Positions 28,658-42,569 of a DNA stretch of 64,000 nucleotides are shown here, piece after piece. The translations under genes and the position numbers were made by a program. Origin of the DNA: JAWKOK01 sp963698255. GTDB taxonomy: Bacteria; Chloroflexota; Anaerolineae; Caldilineales; Caldilineaceae. The notes below the pieces were generated by a model. It was given only the letters and a program-made list of their open reading frames with translations. It was not told where the DNA came from and searched no databases. The DNA lies in NCBI GenBank assembly GCA_963698255.1, contig CAVOQD010000012.1, positions 248,001 through 312,000 on the forward strand. The letters run 5' to 3'. How positions within the stretch are numbered: position 1 is the first letter of the stretch; every line of letters starts with the position of its first letter.

Positions 28658-28728
28658 CCGAGGCTGAGGAAGTTGGTGATGCGTTTTCGCTACCCCGCTC
28701 TTCCAGGCCCGAAGACTATCTCAAATAG
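28658..28728 (+). pseudogene. Possible 3' remnant of a HEAT-like gene
   Basis: Just after xdhC another frame reads FEGWLTEAEEVGDAFSLPRS and ends SRPEDYLK. The end resembles the C-terminus of the HEAT-like protein 1 kb downstream (VVEAFQLPASARPADYLQ). It may be a leftover of a paralogous copy. The rest of the gap to 29007 holds a 12-nt tandem repeat (ACGCAATGTCAA, 28877-28900) and no gene. Confidence 0.35.
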
Positions 28729-29006
28729 GCCTTTTTGTCCCTTCCACAGTTTTCAGTTTTCCCGAAGGAATTGTAAGGTCTCGGACGATAAAGGGTAGGG
28801 CACAGGCTAGCACATCGTCACAACGCCCTTTTTATAGGCATTCACACCTCGCCTTCCAATGTCGGAAGCATCGAAAACGCAATGTCAAACGCAATGTCAA
28901 ACGTCGTGCGCCATGGACACAGCAATTATCATGCCGATGCATTCACCAGGAAGATTGTTGACAATGGCAAAGTAAGCTGGTTCGTGCGCATAGGAGAACA
29001 TACAGA

Positions 29007-29687
29007 ATGACCCAACAGACCGAATTACACTCACGCTCGATCGTCGAACTCACGGTCATGGGAAAACCTGAGCTGAACGAACCTTGGTTCGACTACGCGT
29101 CAATCGGAATATCGGCAGATCATATCCCCGATTTGATCGCGCTGATGAAAAACAGTGACTACCACAACAGCAGTGATGAATTACAGATGTGGATCCCTGT
29201 GCACGCATGGCGTGCCCTGGCCCAACTGCGAACGGTAGAGATGATCCCGCCGTTTACCGACCTGCTGTGCGAGTTTCAAGATGACGACTGGCTGCGCGAA
29301 GATTGCGTGGCTGTCGTCGAGATGCTTGGCCCACGTGCGCTGCCATATTGGTTTGAGTTTCTGAATCAATGCGAATCCAGAGACGATATTGTCGCCGCGG
29401 TTCCGATTATTGAAGGTCTCTTGAAAGTGGGGCAGACATATCCGGAAGCCCGCCGCCCATTGGTCGAAGATCTCACGCGCCGGATCGAGCACTACACTAA
29501 CAACGACCGCGACTACAATGGATTTGTGATCAACGCGCTCGGGCAGTTGCGTGCGAAGAACGCGCTGCCGACCATTGCAGCCGCCTACACGAACGATGCA
29601 GTCGACACGTTCTGCGGGAACTGGGATGGCGTGGTCGAGGCATTTCAGTTGCCCGCCAGCGCCCGACCGGCGGACTACCTTCAGTAG
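29007..29687 (+). CDS. HEAT-like repeat protein
   Basis: A 226-residue, all-helical soluble protein. AGGAG before ATG 29007 fixes the start. Repeated helix pairs of about 35 residues are visible: HAWRALAQLRTVEMIPPFTDLLCEFQ, LREDCVAVVEMLGPRALPYWFEFL, IVAAVPIIEGLLKVGQTYPEARRPL and GFVINALGQLRAKNALPTIAAAY. The pattern fits PBS-lyase/HEAT-like scaffolds. No catalytic residues are apparent. The end FQLPASARPADYLQ is shared with the fragment at 28658-28728. Intact gene with a strong hairpin after it. Confidence 0.65.
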   Translation: MTQQTELHSRSIVELTVMGKPELNEPWFDYASIGISADHIPDLIALMKNSDYHNSSDELQMWIPVHAWRALAQLRTVEMIPPFTDLLCEFQDDDWLREDCVAVVEMLGPRALPYWFEFLNQCESRDDIVAAVPIIEGLLKVGQTYPEARRPLVEDLTRRIEHYTNNDRDYNGFVINALGQLRAKNALPTIAAAYTNDAVDTFCGNWDGVVEAFQLPASARPADYLQ

Positions 29688-29711
29688 AGCATTGATGGGT
29701 TTCCAATCAAT

Positions 29712-29758
29712 GCGCCCAGGACCGCAAGGATGCGGCGCATCCTTGCGGTCCTGGGCGC
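29712..29758. terminator. Very stable bidirectional hairpin
   Basis: 22-bp perfect arms (GCGCCCAGGACCGCAAGGAT and on) around a 3-nt loop, between the convergent HEAT-like and nucleoside hydrolase genes. It lacks a long T-run on either side, so termination could be assisted. Confidence 0.7.
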
Positions 29759-29826
29759 TTGTCAACTGACAGACAGCCACTGCCTTATTCAGGCGCATGT
29801 GCCGTCGAAATCTGCCGGCAGCCCTT

Positions 29827-30745
29827 CTACCGCATGCCATCCAGCTTGTCAAACAGATCGCGGAAGATCGGATCGCGGTGCACATAGGTCGCACAGCGAA
29901 TCATGATGTCGTGATGCGTCAACGCTCCACGTCATCCCGTCGGTCAGGATCGGGCTGTGGACCAGATCGGTCGGCGTCCAGTCCGGGTCCAGCAGATAGG
30001 CGATGGCGGCCATGTCCCAGATCACCTTGGACCACCCCTTGTGGTCGGCATGGTAGCCCTTGACTGTCTCGACCAGATAGTCGCCGATCGCCCCACGGCC
30101 GGCCACGTAGGTCTCCAACTCGGGCACCGTCGTGTGCAGATGGGTGACGACGCCCATGCACGGCAACATCACCAGCGGTACGCCGCAGTCGAAGAGCACC
30201 TGCGCGCCCGGCACGTCCTGCATCAGGTTGAACTCGCGGGCAGTGGGCCAGTACAGTGCATTGCCGCCCAGCCAGACGACCACGATCTTCTCCACCAGCC
30301 TCGGCTCCATGAGCAGCGCCGACGCCACGTTGGTGATGGCGCCGATGGCGACCACATAGAGCGTCTCATCGCTGGCCATGCCCCGCTCGACCAGATCGAG
30401 CGCGGCCTCGCTGCGCACCGGCTCCAGGCCGGCATCGAGGTAGCGCGTCGAGCCACGGAAGACCCAGCCGTCAGGCGAGCGATCCAGTCGCTCCAACAGG
30501 CGCAGGATCTCGTCGTAGCTGCGTTCCATGCCGTCAGCCGGGCCGGAGGAGCGGTTGTTGTGGAAGGGCGCGGCGTAGATCGCCTCCACATCCAGTTTCT
30601 CGGGCGAGAGCAGCGCCTGGACCAGCGCAAACTGATCGTCCACTTCGTTGTAGGTATCTGTGTCGAGCACCATACGCACTCGGCCGGTCGGTGGAGCCAG
30701 CTTGGCCAGACGCTCAGCCTCGGACAGTTTTGGAAAGTCGATCAT
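29827..30745 (-). CDS. Inosine-uridine preferring nucleoside hydrolase (3' frameshift)
   Basis: Nucleoside N-ribohydrolase of about 305 residues. The Ca-binding N-terminal motif is VRMVLDTDTYNEVDDQFALVQAL (DTDxxxExDD). GAITNVASALLMEP and the Asn-rich EFNLMQDVPGAQVLF follow as in the family. The His/Asp region near the end (WDMAAIAYLLDPDWTPTDL) is present. A +1 change near 29915 gives the natural end, MIRCATYVHRDPIFRDLFDKLDGMR, with its stop at 29827-29829. The start codon overlaps the stop of a remnant gene (ATGA). Role: salvage of nucleosides. Confidence 0.9.
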
Positions 30746-30840
30746 GGAGTCCTCCAGTAGTGATAGATGGCGCTGCCGTCGGCAAAGCCCAGCGCCAGAT
30801 AGGCGCCGAGATCCGACAGCAGCGCGTTGTTAGACAGAGA
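30742..30840 (-). pseudogene. C-terminal remnant of an unrecognised gene
   Basis: Before the nucleoside hydrolase one frame encodes NNALLSDLGAYLALGFADGS, then AIYHYWRTP and a TGA that overlaps the hydrolase ATG. This 4-nt overlap is what a co-transcribed upstream gene would leave. The upstream part is gone: the nucleotidyltransferase gene takes its place at 30848. Family not recognised. Confidence 0.45.
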
Positions 30841-30847
30841 AGGCGGT

Positions 30848-31393
30848 TCACCCGCCGCCCCATTTGTCGGCATCATAGACATGTAGGTCCGCCTGTCGTT
30901 GCGAAGGGATCTGGGCGGCGATCAAGGCAAGGCTCTCGAAATCCTTGGCGCGCCATTCGCCGGCCGGAATATCACGCTGATTGTAGAGCATCTCGAGGTA
31001 GAGGGCATCCCACGTTGTGCAGCGTACGGCCAGTCCATCGACAAGACCGTTCGGTTCCAGCGGACAACAGTTGGGCGGATATTCCTCAAAGGTGTATCCG
31101 TCTTCGGTGCGAATACACTTGTCCATATCCAATTCGACGTCATCGCGGTCCAGAATGAAGCCGTAGTCGGTCCACTCGCGTACCACATAGCCAAGCGACT
31201 CCAGCAGATCACAGACACGATCCTGCTCTGCAACATCGTAGACCACGTCAATGTCCTCATGCTCACGCGTCACCCGCCCAAGCATAGCGTCGACGGCCCA
31301 GCCGTTGCCCAGCCAGAGCAGAATGCCCAACTTGTCAGCGGCGAGGAACAACTCGTGGATTGCGGCCACATGCGACGAGACTGGCGCCATCAC
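30848..31393 (-). CDS. AadB-like nucleotidyltransferase domain protein
   Basis: A 181-residue protein of the minimal nucleotidyltransferase fold (aminoglycoside 2''-adenylyltransferase-like). The motif GNGWAVDAMLGRVTREHEDIDVVY matches GGWAxDxxxGxxTRxHxDIDI, in which the paired Asp bind metal. A third acidic residue is in ILDRDDVELDMDKC. The gene is intact. Relatives include both resistance enzymes and many proteins of unknown substrate. It appears to have displaced the 5' part of an older gene (remnant 30742-30840). Confidence 0.8.
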   Translation of the reverse strand: MMAPVSSHVAAIHELFLAADKLGILLWLGNGWAVDAMLGRVTREHEDIDVVYDVAEQDRVCDLLESLGYVVREWTDYGFILDRDDVELDMDKCIRTEDGYTFEEYPPNCCPLEPNGLVDGLAVRCTTWDALYLEMLYNQRDIPAGEWRAKDFESLALIAAQIPSQRQADLHVYDADKWGGG

Positions 31394-31590
31394 TTACTCC
31401 GTGGGATAGACGATAGGAAAACGGCTTTGCCGGCAACGAGTTACGCAAGCATTGCGGTATTGGGACGGAAAACAAAGGCAAAAACGGAACAGTCTGTGAC
31501 CCGATCCCGCAATGCTTTCTCGGCTCCATGCAGGATAACATGGCCGACATCCCAACCGCAATCCCAGTTTCCGACGTCTGATTTTTCTCT

Positions 31591-31619
31591 TTGGCGCATC
31601 CCCTCAACCGAATTACAAT
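31591..31619 (+). promoter_or_regulatory. Predicted promoter of the PfkB kinase gene
   Basis: TTGGCG at 31591-31596, a 17-bp spacer and TACAAT at 31614-31619. The leader is about 52 nt and contains AAGGAGG at 31665-31671. Confidence 0.6.
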
Positions 31620-31677
31620 GGACTCAACTGGGCGAATCCGCCCGATCTTCACATCCGGCACAATCAAGGAGGCTACA

Positions 31678-32650
31678 ATGGCCGATGTCATCTGCATGGG
31701 CGAGTTGCTCATCGATTTTGTGGCGACCCAGGAGAACGTCTCGCTGGGCGATGCGCCCGGTTTCGTCAAGGCGCCGGGCGGCGCGCCGGCCAACGTGGCC
31801 GTCGGCTTGCAGCGACTGGGACTCACGTCCTCGTTTGTGGGCAAGGTCGGTGATGATCCGTTCGGTCAGTTCCTGCGGCAAACGCTCGACGATACCGGCG
31901 TCGACACGACCCACCTCTTTGTCGATCCCGCACGCGCGCACCACCATCGTCTTTGTCAGCGTCTGGGATGACGGGCACAAGGATCTCTGTTTCTTCCGCA
32001 ATCCCGGTGCGGACATGCGCCTCTCGCCCGATGAAATCACCGATTCGATCTTTGACGGCGCACGCTGCTTCCACTATGGCTCCATCACCTTCATCGATGA
32101 GCCGTCGGCCGGCGCACAGCGCAAGGCCCTCGACATCGCCCGCCGCCGAGGGCTGATGATCTCCTATGACCCCAACCTCCGCCCCACGCTCTGGCCCAGC
32201 GAAGAACGGGCGCGGGAGGTCATCCAGGACGGATTCCGCTATTGCCATCTGGCCAAAATCGCCGAGGAAGAGTGGGAGATCGCCACCGGGCAGACCGACC
32301 TGGACGCCGGCTTGCAGGCCGTGCTCGACAAAGGCGTCGAACTGGTGGTGGTCAGCCGCGGCGCGGACGGCGCGCTGGTCACCAACGGCGACTATCGCAT
32401 TGAAATGCCCGCCCTCAAAGTGCAGGTCGCCGAGACCATCGGCGCCGGAGACGGCTTCATGGCGGCCATGATCAGACAATTGCTGCCGGAGCGCGAACGG
32501 CTCGGTTCGCTGGCCGCCATCGATCAGGCAGCAATGCGAGAGGCGCTGGACTTTGCCATGTGCGTCGGCGCGCTCACTTGCACCAAAGTCGGCGCGATTC
32601 CTGCGCTGCCGACCTTGGCGGAAGTGGAAGAATTCCGCAGGATGATTTAG
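31678..32650 (+). CDS. PfkB family carbohydrate kinase, fructokinase-like (frameshifted)
   Basis: Ribokinase-fold sugar kinase of about 323 residues. ATG 31678 is preceded by AAGGAGG at ideal spacing. The N-terminal MGELLIDFVATQ and the substrate-loop APGGAPANVAVGLQRLG are fructokinase-like. A +1 change near 31938 joins VDPA to ARTTIVFVSVWDDGHKDLCFFRNPGADMRL. The C-terminal signature AETIGAGDGFMAAMI supplies the anion hole and catalytic Asp, preceded by VVVSRGADGALV. A strong hairpin follows the stop. Confidence 0.9.
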
Positions 32651-32655
32651 ATCTG

Positions 32656-32708
32656 TAGTTGGCTCGTTCAGTTCGCACGTGGGCGTGCGAACTGAACGAG
32701 CCGAACTA
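32656..32708. terminator. Hairpin terminator after the PfkB kinase gene
   Basis: The arms 32656-32679 and 32684-32708 pair almost perfectly (GGCTCGTTCAGTTCGCACG core, 19 bp) around a 4-nt loop. Confidence 0.65.
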
Positions 32709-32736
32709 TGCAGATTCTCCCGGAACATCCGTCCGC

Positions 32737-35391
<2,655 letters not shown>

Positions 35392-35469
35392 GTTGAAGGT
35401 CTTGAATCTGGCCGATGCCAAGGCCGGGAATCTGGTATAATATGTCGCAGATCTGGCTTCACCCTGCTC

Positions 35470-35665
35470 CGCGTACTCTTTCACTCGGTGGCTCGCCTCT
35501 GCCCGCAAGTGGATTCGACCCTGGGCGGGTTCTTTGCGGTGGTGGATAGGCCATCCGCCAACGTGCTTTCAGCGCGTTTCCCGTAGCAGATGCCGGTTTC
35601 AACCGGCAGAGCCAGCTTGGCCCGGCTAGGCGGAATACCATTCCGCCCTACATGGCATCTGTCTG
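35470..35665. repeat. Multi-hairpin intergenic repeat before the A2M gene
   Basis: The outer arms CAGATGCC (35587-35594) and GGCATCTG (35654-35661) enclose hairpins at 35591-35608 (TGCCGGTT/AACCGGCA) and 35628-35649 (AGGCGGAA/TTCCGCCT). GTGCTTTCAGCGCGT precedes them. The build resembles the element at 15264-15498, although the arms differ. No gene between 35392 and 35779. Confidence 0.6.
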
Positions 35666-35779
35666 TATTGGTTCGTTTTTCATCGTAAGTGGACTTACTG
35701 GTCAAGTATTCAGCTTGGCAAAAGCGGTGCGTTGCGGCATGAATGCCGCGATACAATTCATACCAACAAGGAGAGGGCC

Positions 35780-38700
35780 ATGCGACGGCTTCTTTCGACA
35801 GCACGTTCTTTGTTTCCAATGCTTATTTTCGTCCTCGTCCTGGCAACGTCAGCCGGGCCATTGGCGATCTATGCGTCGAGCGCGCAGCCTGACGCACTGC
35901 CGCGTCCCGTTCACCAGGACGCGCCGCCGGCCCTGGTCTCAAGCGAGCCGGCCAACGGCGCCACCTGGCACGCCGGGGCGGTGACGCTTGACCTTTGACC
36001 GCGCCATGGCTGACGACAGCGCCGACTACCTGAGCGTGTCGCCTGCGCTGGAGGGCACGACCACGGTCGATGGCGAAAACGTGGTTTTCACGCCGGCGGC
36101 AACGCCAGAGCCAGGCCAACGCTACACCTTCACATTGGCGGCCAAGGCCACCGCGGCCGACGGCACGTCGCTTAACCGACCGGCCGTGATCGACGTCGTG
36201 GCTGCGACGCCGCTGGCAGTCACATCGACCCAGCCGGGCGACGGTAGCCAGGACGTGGGCATCGACACGCCGATCATCGTGGTCTTCAATCGCCCGGTCG
36301 TGCCGCTGACCGGCGTGGCCGATCAGGCCGATCTGCCCCAGCCGTTGACCATCGAACCGGCCGTCGACGGCGCGGGCGAGTGGATCAACACCAGCATCTA
36401 CTCGTTCCAGCCCTCGTACGGGTTGGCCGGCGGCGCCGACTACTCGGTGACGGTCGACGGACTCACAGCGCTGGACGGCGCGTCGCTGGCCGAGGCGGTC
36501 GTCTTTGAGCTTCTCGACGACAACGCCCATCGTCCTCGACGTCGATCCCATGGGCGACCAGGTCCGGCCGGACGCCGACGTGACCGTCAATTTCAGCCAG
36601 CCCATGGATCACGACAGCAGCGAGGCCGCCTTCTCGCTGTTGCTCGAAGAGAGCGGCGAGACCGTCGACGGCGCATTTGCCTGGGACGACGTCGTCCCAG
36701 CGCCTGACCTTTTCTCCCACGGAAGATCTGGCCTTCGGCGCTCGCTACGACATCATCGTCGAGGCCACGGCCCAGCCGGCCAGCCGCCAGGGGACCCTGC
36801 GTGAGGCCTACAGCAGTTCGTTCGTGGTCGTGCCGCTGCCCATGGTGGTCAGCACCTCGCCGGACGACGGACAGACCGGCGTGCCCACCGATCGCACGGT
36901 GACCATCCGCTTCAACACGCCGCTGAGCTACACAACCGTGCTGCCCAACATCAGCGTGTCGCCGGTGCTGACCAACACCCAGGTCTACAGCTACTATTCC
37001 GACTACGGCGGCGAAGTGACGCTGAGCTGGATCAAAGAAGCCCATTCGCCCTACACCGTGACCATCGGCGCCGACATCGCCGACCTCTACGGCAACACGC
37101 TGGGCGAGGAGACGCTGCTGCGCTTCACCACGGGCGACGACTCATCGTTCACGCGCATCAATTTGGACCAGTTCACCCACTTCAGCGCATCCAGCACGCC
37201 GGTAGTCAACGCCTACTATCGCAACATGGATAGCCTGAACGTCGACCTGTACCAACTGCCCATGGTTGAGTTGGACCGGCTGACCGGGCGCGATCAGTGG
37301 CAGGTCTGGGACGACTACACGATTCCCAATCCCGAAGAGAACCTGATCTGGAGCCGTCCGCATCGGCCCGACGTGGGCCAGAATGTCGTCGGCGAGATCC
37401 GCATCGAACTGAACGACGCAGACGGTGAAACACTGCCGCCGGGCATCTATCTGCTTGAGATGAATTCGCCTGCCATGGCGGACGACGATCCCTAACAACG
37501 CCGACACGCGCGTGATCAAAGAGCAGAAGGTGATCGTGCTCTCCGACCACAATCTGCTCTTCAAACGCAGCCAACAGGGCAACAGCCTGGTCTGGATGAC
37601 CGACTTGCAGAGCGGTCTGCCCACGGCCGACGCGTCCATCGAACTGCGCGCCAATGGCAGCGTCGTGGACCAGACGACCACGGACGCGGACGGCATTGCC
37701 ATGGCCAATGCAACGCTGGAGGGCGACGACCGCTTTTCGCCCATGCTGGCGGTCAGCGGCCAGCCGGGCGACGCCGATTTCGCCGTCGTCTCCACCGATT
37801 GGAACGAGGGCATCGGCCCCTGGGAGTTCAACATCCCGTCCGGCTACGGCACGCCGGCCTACCAGACCTACTTCTACACCGACCGGCCCATCTATCGCCC
37901 AGGACAGACTGTCTTCTGGAAGGGCATCGTGCGCACCGTTGTCGACGATGCCTACGCGCTGCCGCCTGCCGGTACGCCGGTGCAGGTCGTGGTGCGCGAC
38001 GACCGCGGCAATGAGATCCACAAGGACGATCTACGAGATCGGCGAAAACGGCACGCTGCACGGCGAAATGTTGCTGGCGCCCGAAGCGTTCAGCGGCTAC
38101 TACTACCTGGAGGCGACCCTGCCCTCGCGAACCCGATGCCGAGTTCTATGGCGGCGTCGGTTTCCAGGTGGCCTCCTATCGTGCGCCCGAGTTTGAGATC
38201 AGCATGGCGGCCAACGAGGACGAATACCTCCAGGGCGACACAGTGGAGGTGACGGTGGAGGCGCGCTACTTCAGCGGCGGCCCGCTGGTCGATGCCGCCG
38301 TCGATTGGCGACTGATCACGTCGCCCTACACATTCTACTGGGCCAATCAACCCGACGGGCGCTATTTCAGTTTCACGCCCTACGATGAGGACGACTTCAA
38401 CTTCGATCCCTATCGCTACACCTACTACGGCGGTCTGGTCCAGGAAGGGACCGGCACAACCGACGACCAGGGCCGCTTTGTGATTGAAGTGCCCGCCGAT
38501 CTCGGCGACAGTCAAACCAGCCAGAACTGGCGCTTCGACGCCACCATCCAGAGTTCGACCAACCAGTTTGTCAATGACGAAACCACCGTGCCGGTCCACA
38601 GATCGGACTTCTATGTCGGCCTCAGCCCGCGGTCCAATGTTGTGCAGACCGGCGACGAAAGCGTCGTCGATGTGGTCACGCTGGAAGCGCTGGGCGCGCC

Positions 38701-41700
38701 CGACAACGCGCCCTATCCCGGCGCGGAGCTGGATGTGACGGTCTACGAGTTCGTCTGGAACAGCGTCTACGAGCGTGGAGCCGACGGCGCCTATCACTGG
38801 CGCAACGACGTCGAGCGCACGCCGATCTACACATCGACGGTGACCACCGGCCGCGACGGTTTGGCCGAGATCGTCTGGACGCCGCGAACGGGGCGGCCAA
38901 TATCAGATCGAGGCAGGCGGCAGCGATGAGAACGGCAACGAAGTGAGCAGCGTCGCCTATGTCTGGGCCGGCGGCGATGGCGACGGGACCGGCGAGTTTG
39001 TCTCCTGGCGGCGCGAGAACAACGACCGCATTGAGTTGGTCGCCGACAAGGCCGAGTATGCACCGGGCGACACGGCGCGCATCCTCGTGCCCAGCCCCTT
39101 CAGCGGCCCGGTCGACGCGCTGGTCACCATCGAGCGCGACGGCGTGATCGAATCGCAGATCGTCACGCTGGATAGCAACAGCGAGCTGATCGACATTCCG
39201 ATCACGGCCGACCATATCCCCAACGTCTACGCCAGCGTGGTGCTGGTCAAGGGCGTGGACGAGACCAATCCGACGCCGGCCCTGCGCATCGGTTATGTCG
39301 AGTTGCCGGTCGACGTCAGCCAGAAGGAACTGGCCATCGACATCGAACCGTCGGCCGAGCAAGTGCGCCCCGGCGAGACCGTCAGCTACACGCTCACCGT
39401 GGCCGACTACGCCGGCGAGCCGGTGTCCGACGCCGAGGTGTCGGTCGCGCTGGTCGACAAGGCCGTGCTCTCGCTCTCCGACGGCGCGCCCCAGTCCCTG
39501 GTCGATGTCTTCTACTATCGGCGTGGCCTGGGCGTGCAGACCGGCGCGCTGTTGATCATCAACAACGACCGGCTGAGCCAGCAGCTCACCGAAGGCGCCA
39601 AGGGTGGCGGCGGCGGGGGCGGCGGCATGATCGAAGTGCGCGAGGACTTCGCCGATCTGGCCTATCTGGCGAGCCGACCTGATCACCGACGAGAACGGTC
39701 GCATTGCCTTCGATGTGGCCCTGCCCGACAACCTGACCACCTGGCAGTTGACTGCCAGAGCCGTCACCGCCGAGACCGAGGTCGGCGACGCCGCCAACGA
39801 GATCGTGGCCACCAAGGAAGTGCAACTGCGGCCGCTGCTGCCCCGCTTCCTGACCGGCGGCGACCGCGCCAAGATCGGCGTCGTGCTCATCAACACGACG
39901 GAAACGCCCATCGAAGAGGGCAGCCTGAGCGCCGAGATCACGGGCGCGGCAGTCGAAGCCGGTGCGTTGGCGCGTACATTCACGCTCGATCCGGGCGAAC
40001 AGATCCAGTTCGACTGGACCGTTGTTGCGCCGTCCGACGGTCAGACAGACGAAGTGGTCTTTTTGGCCGAGGCTCGCTCGATCAGCCCGGATGACGATAC
40101 CCTGGCCGACGCGGTGCGCGTGGCGCTGCCGCTCAACCGCTACGAGACGCCCGAAGTCGTGGGCACATCGGGCACCGTGCCGCCTGAGGGACGCGTCGAG
40201 ACGGTGATCGTGCCGGACGACGCCACCGACAGCGGCGAGCTGATCGTCGGCCTGGAGGCCAGCCTGGCCGCGGGCATGACCGATGCGCTCGACTATCTGG
40301 AACACTACGCCTACGAGTGCAACGAGCAGACCACCAGCCGCTTCCTGCCCAATCTGCTGACCATGCGCGCGCTGCGCACGCTCGGCATCGACGACCCGGC
40401 GCTGGCCGATCAACTGGCCTTCCAACTGGGCGTGGGCGTGCAGCGGCTGGTCAGCCGCCAGAACCCAGACGGCGGTTGGGGCTACTGGCCGGGCGAGGAC
40501 AGCTCGCCCTTTATCTCCACCTACGTGCTCTGGGGTCTGGCCACGGCCGACGAGCTTGGCTACGCCGTGCCCGCCTCGTCGCTCGAAGCGGCGATTGCCT
40601 ACCTTGAACGCTCATTCCAGGCGCCGTCGGACGTGACGGCAGACTGGCAGCTCAACGAGATGGCCTTCACCCACTTCGTACTCTCGGAGTTGGGCGAGGG
40701 CGATCCGGGCCGCGCCAGCACGCTCTACGACGTGCGCGAGCGCATGGCGCTCTACGGCCAAGCCTATCTGGCCATGGCCCTGGACAACATGCGCGAGGGC
40801 GAAGAGGATCCGCGCATCGACACGCTGATGGACGACATCTTTGCTGCGGTTCAACTCAGCGCCACCGGGGCCTCGTGGCACGAAGCCGAGGTCGACAACT
40901 GGACGCTCAACACCGATCTACGCACCACGGCTGTGGTGCTGGCCGCGTTCGTGCGTCTGGATCCGGAGCAGCCGATCCTGCCGCAGACGGTGCGCTGGCT
41001 CATGAGTGCACGCCAGGCCGGCCGCTGGGCGACCACCCAGGAGAATGCGTGGTCGATCATCGCCCTGACCGACTGGTTGGCGACATCGGGCGAGTTGGAG
41101 GCCGACTACGACTGGCAGGTCACGCTCAACGAGGACGAGATGGGCAGCGGCACGTTCGACGAAGAGACGCTGCGTGAGAGCGTTGAATTGCGGACCGCTG
41201 TGGCCGATCTGCTGCGCGACGAGGCCAATGTGGTACGATTCGAGCGCAGCAACGATACCGGCCAACTCTACTACACGACCCAGTTGCGCTATGCGCTGGA
41301 CGCCCTGGCCGTGGACGCACTCGACCGCGGCGTGGTGGTGGATCGACGCTTCGAGTTCGATGGCGAATCGGTCGCCGACGTCAATGTGGGCGATGTCTTC
41401 AGCGTGACGGTCACCCTGATCGCCCCGGACGACCGCTATCATCTGCTGGTCGAGGTTCCGATCCCGGCGGGGACCGAGCCGGTCGACACCAGCCTGGCGA
41501 CCGAGAGTGACTTCTACGGCTCGCCTGAACTGGCGCCGGTGGATGAGCCGTTCGCTCGCTGGACGCCGACCTACACCGACATCCGCGACGACAAGGTGGC
41601 GCTGGTCGCAACCTATCTGCCGGCGGGCACGTACCAGTACACGTTCCCGGTGCGGGCGACATTGCCGGGCGAGTACCGGGTGCTGCCCGTCCACGCCCAG

Positions 41701-41763
41701 CAGATGTACTTCCCCGATGTCTGGGGACGCAGCGCCGGCCAGTTGTTTACAGTGAGGGAGTAG
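35780..41763 (+). CDS. Bacterial alpha-2-macroglobulin family protein (about eight frameshifts)
   Basis: Giant exported protease-trap protein of about 1,990 residues. AAGGAGAG at 35769-35776 sets ATG 35780, and a signal peptide follows (LFPMLIFVLVLATSAGPLAIYA). Bacterial Ig-like (Big_5) repeats make up the first third (ALVSSEPANGATW, VVSTSPDDGQTGVPTDRTVT). MG domains include YQTYFYTDRPIYRPGQTVFWKG. The A2M domain has ENGRIAFDVALPDNLTTWQL. The thioester motif is CNEQ (Cys codon 40318) in YAYECNEQTTSRFLPNLL, followed by the helical TED domain (QNPDGGWGYWPGEDSSPFIS). Frame changes near 35985, 36520, 36700, 37490, 38030, 38130, 38895 and 39670, all net +1. Partner of pbpC. Confidence 0.93.
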
Positions 41764-41778
41764 AAAGGAACCATCACA

Positions 41779-42556
41779 TTGCAATCCAGGATTCGCGCAG
41801 CGCTGCACTCGTCAGACGGATTTCGCCGACTGCGCGACTACGTCATTGCCGCTCTCTTCTTCCGACTGCCCACTGCTTTGCGGGCGACGATCTATGGTGG
41901 CAGCGAGCACTATTGCCCGATCTGCGACAGCCATTTGAGCGAGTTTATGGTATTGCACCGGGACTATCATCTCTGGTGCCCGGTCTGCCGCTCGCTTCAG
42001 CGTCATCGTCTGGTCTGGCTTCTGCTGTACGAACGCATTTTGACGGACGGCGCAATCCAAGGCCGGATGCTGCACATTGCGCCGGAACACGCGCTGAGCG
42101 CCAAGTTTGAGGCCATGGACGACTTGGTCTACATCACATCCGACTTGAGCGAGGAGCGAGTATCGACCCGGTTCGACATCTGTGACATTCCCATGGCGGA
42201 CGATACCTTTGACTTTCTGATGTGCAGCCATGTGCTCGAACATGTGCCCGACGACCGTCAGGCGATGCGCGAGTTTCGGCGGGTGTTGACCGACGACGGA
42301 ATCGGCGTGATCCTGGTGCCGATCTTCGCCGAGAGCACGTTCGAGGATCCATCGATCACTGATCCGGTGGAGCGGGAACAGATTTACGGCCAACTCGACC
42401 ACGTGCGGATCTACGGACTCGATTTCGGGGATCGTCTGCGAGCGGCCGGCTTCGACGTGGCGGAAGTGACGGCCGCTGAACTGGCGACACCCGTCCGACA
42501 TGCAACGGATGGGCCTGCCGGAGGGCGAAACGATTTTTCTGATCACGACTTGCTGA
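41779..42556 (+). CDS. SAM-dependent methyltransferase with zinc-type cysteines (3' frameshift)
   Basis: About 258 residues, TTG start at 41779, 15 bp after the A2M stop, suggesting co-transcription. An N-terminal zinc ribbon-like part has YCPICDSHLSEF and LWCPVCRSLQRHRL. The methyltransferase part has MLHIAPEHALSAKF, FDICDIPMADDTFDFLMCSHVLEHVPDD and REFRRVLTDDGIGVILVPIF. A +1 change near 42490 gives the natural end SDMQRMGLPEGETIFLITTC with stop 42554-42556. These proteins often occur in polysaccharide or lipid modification clusters. Substrate unknown. Confidence 0.82.
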
Positions 42557-42569
42557 ACGAGGGTTCTCA

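Noticed and set aside
30899..31590. N-terminal extension of the PfkB kinase frame over the nucleotidyltransferase gene
   Set aside because: It is antisense to a recognised gene. A promoter at 31591-31619 and AAGGAGG before ATG 31678 set the true start.
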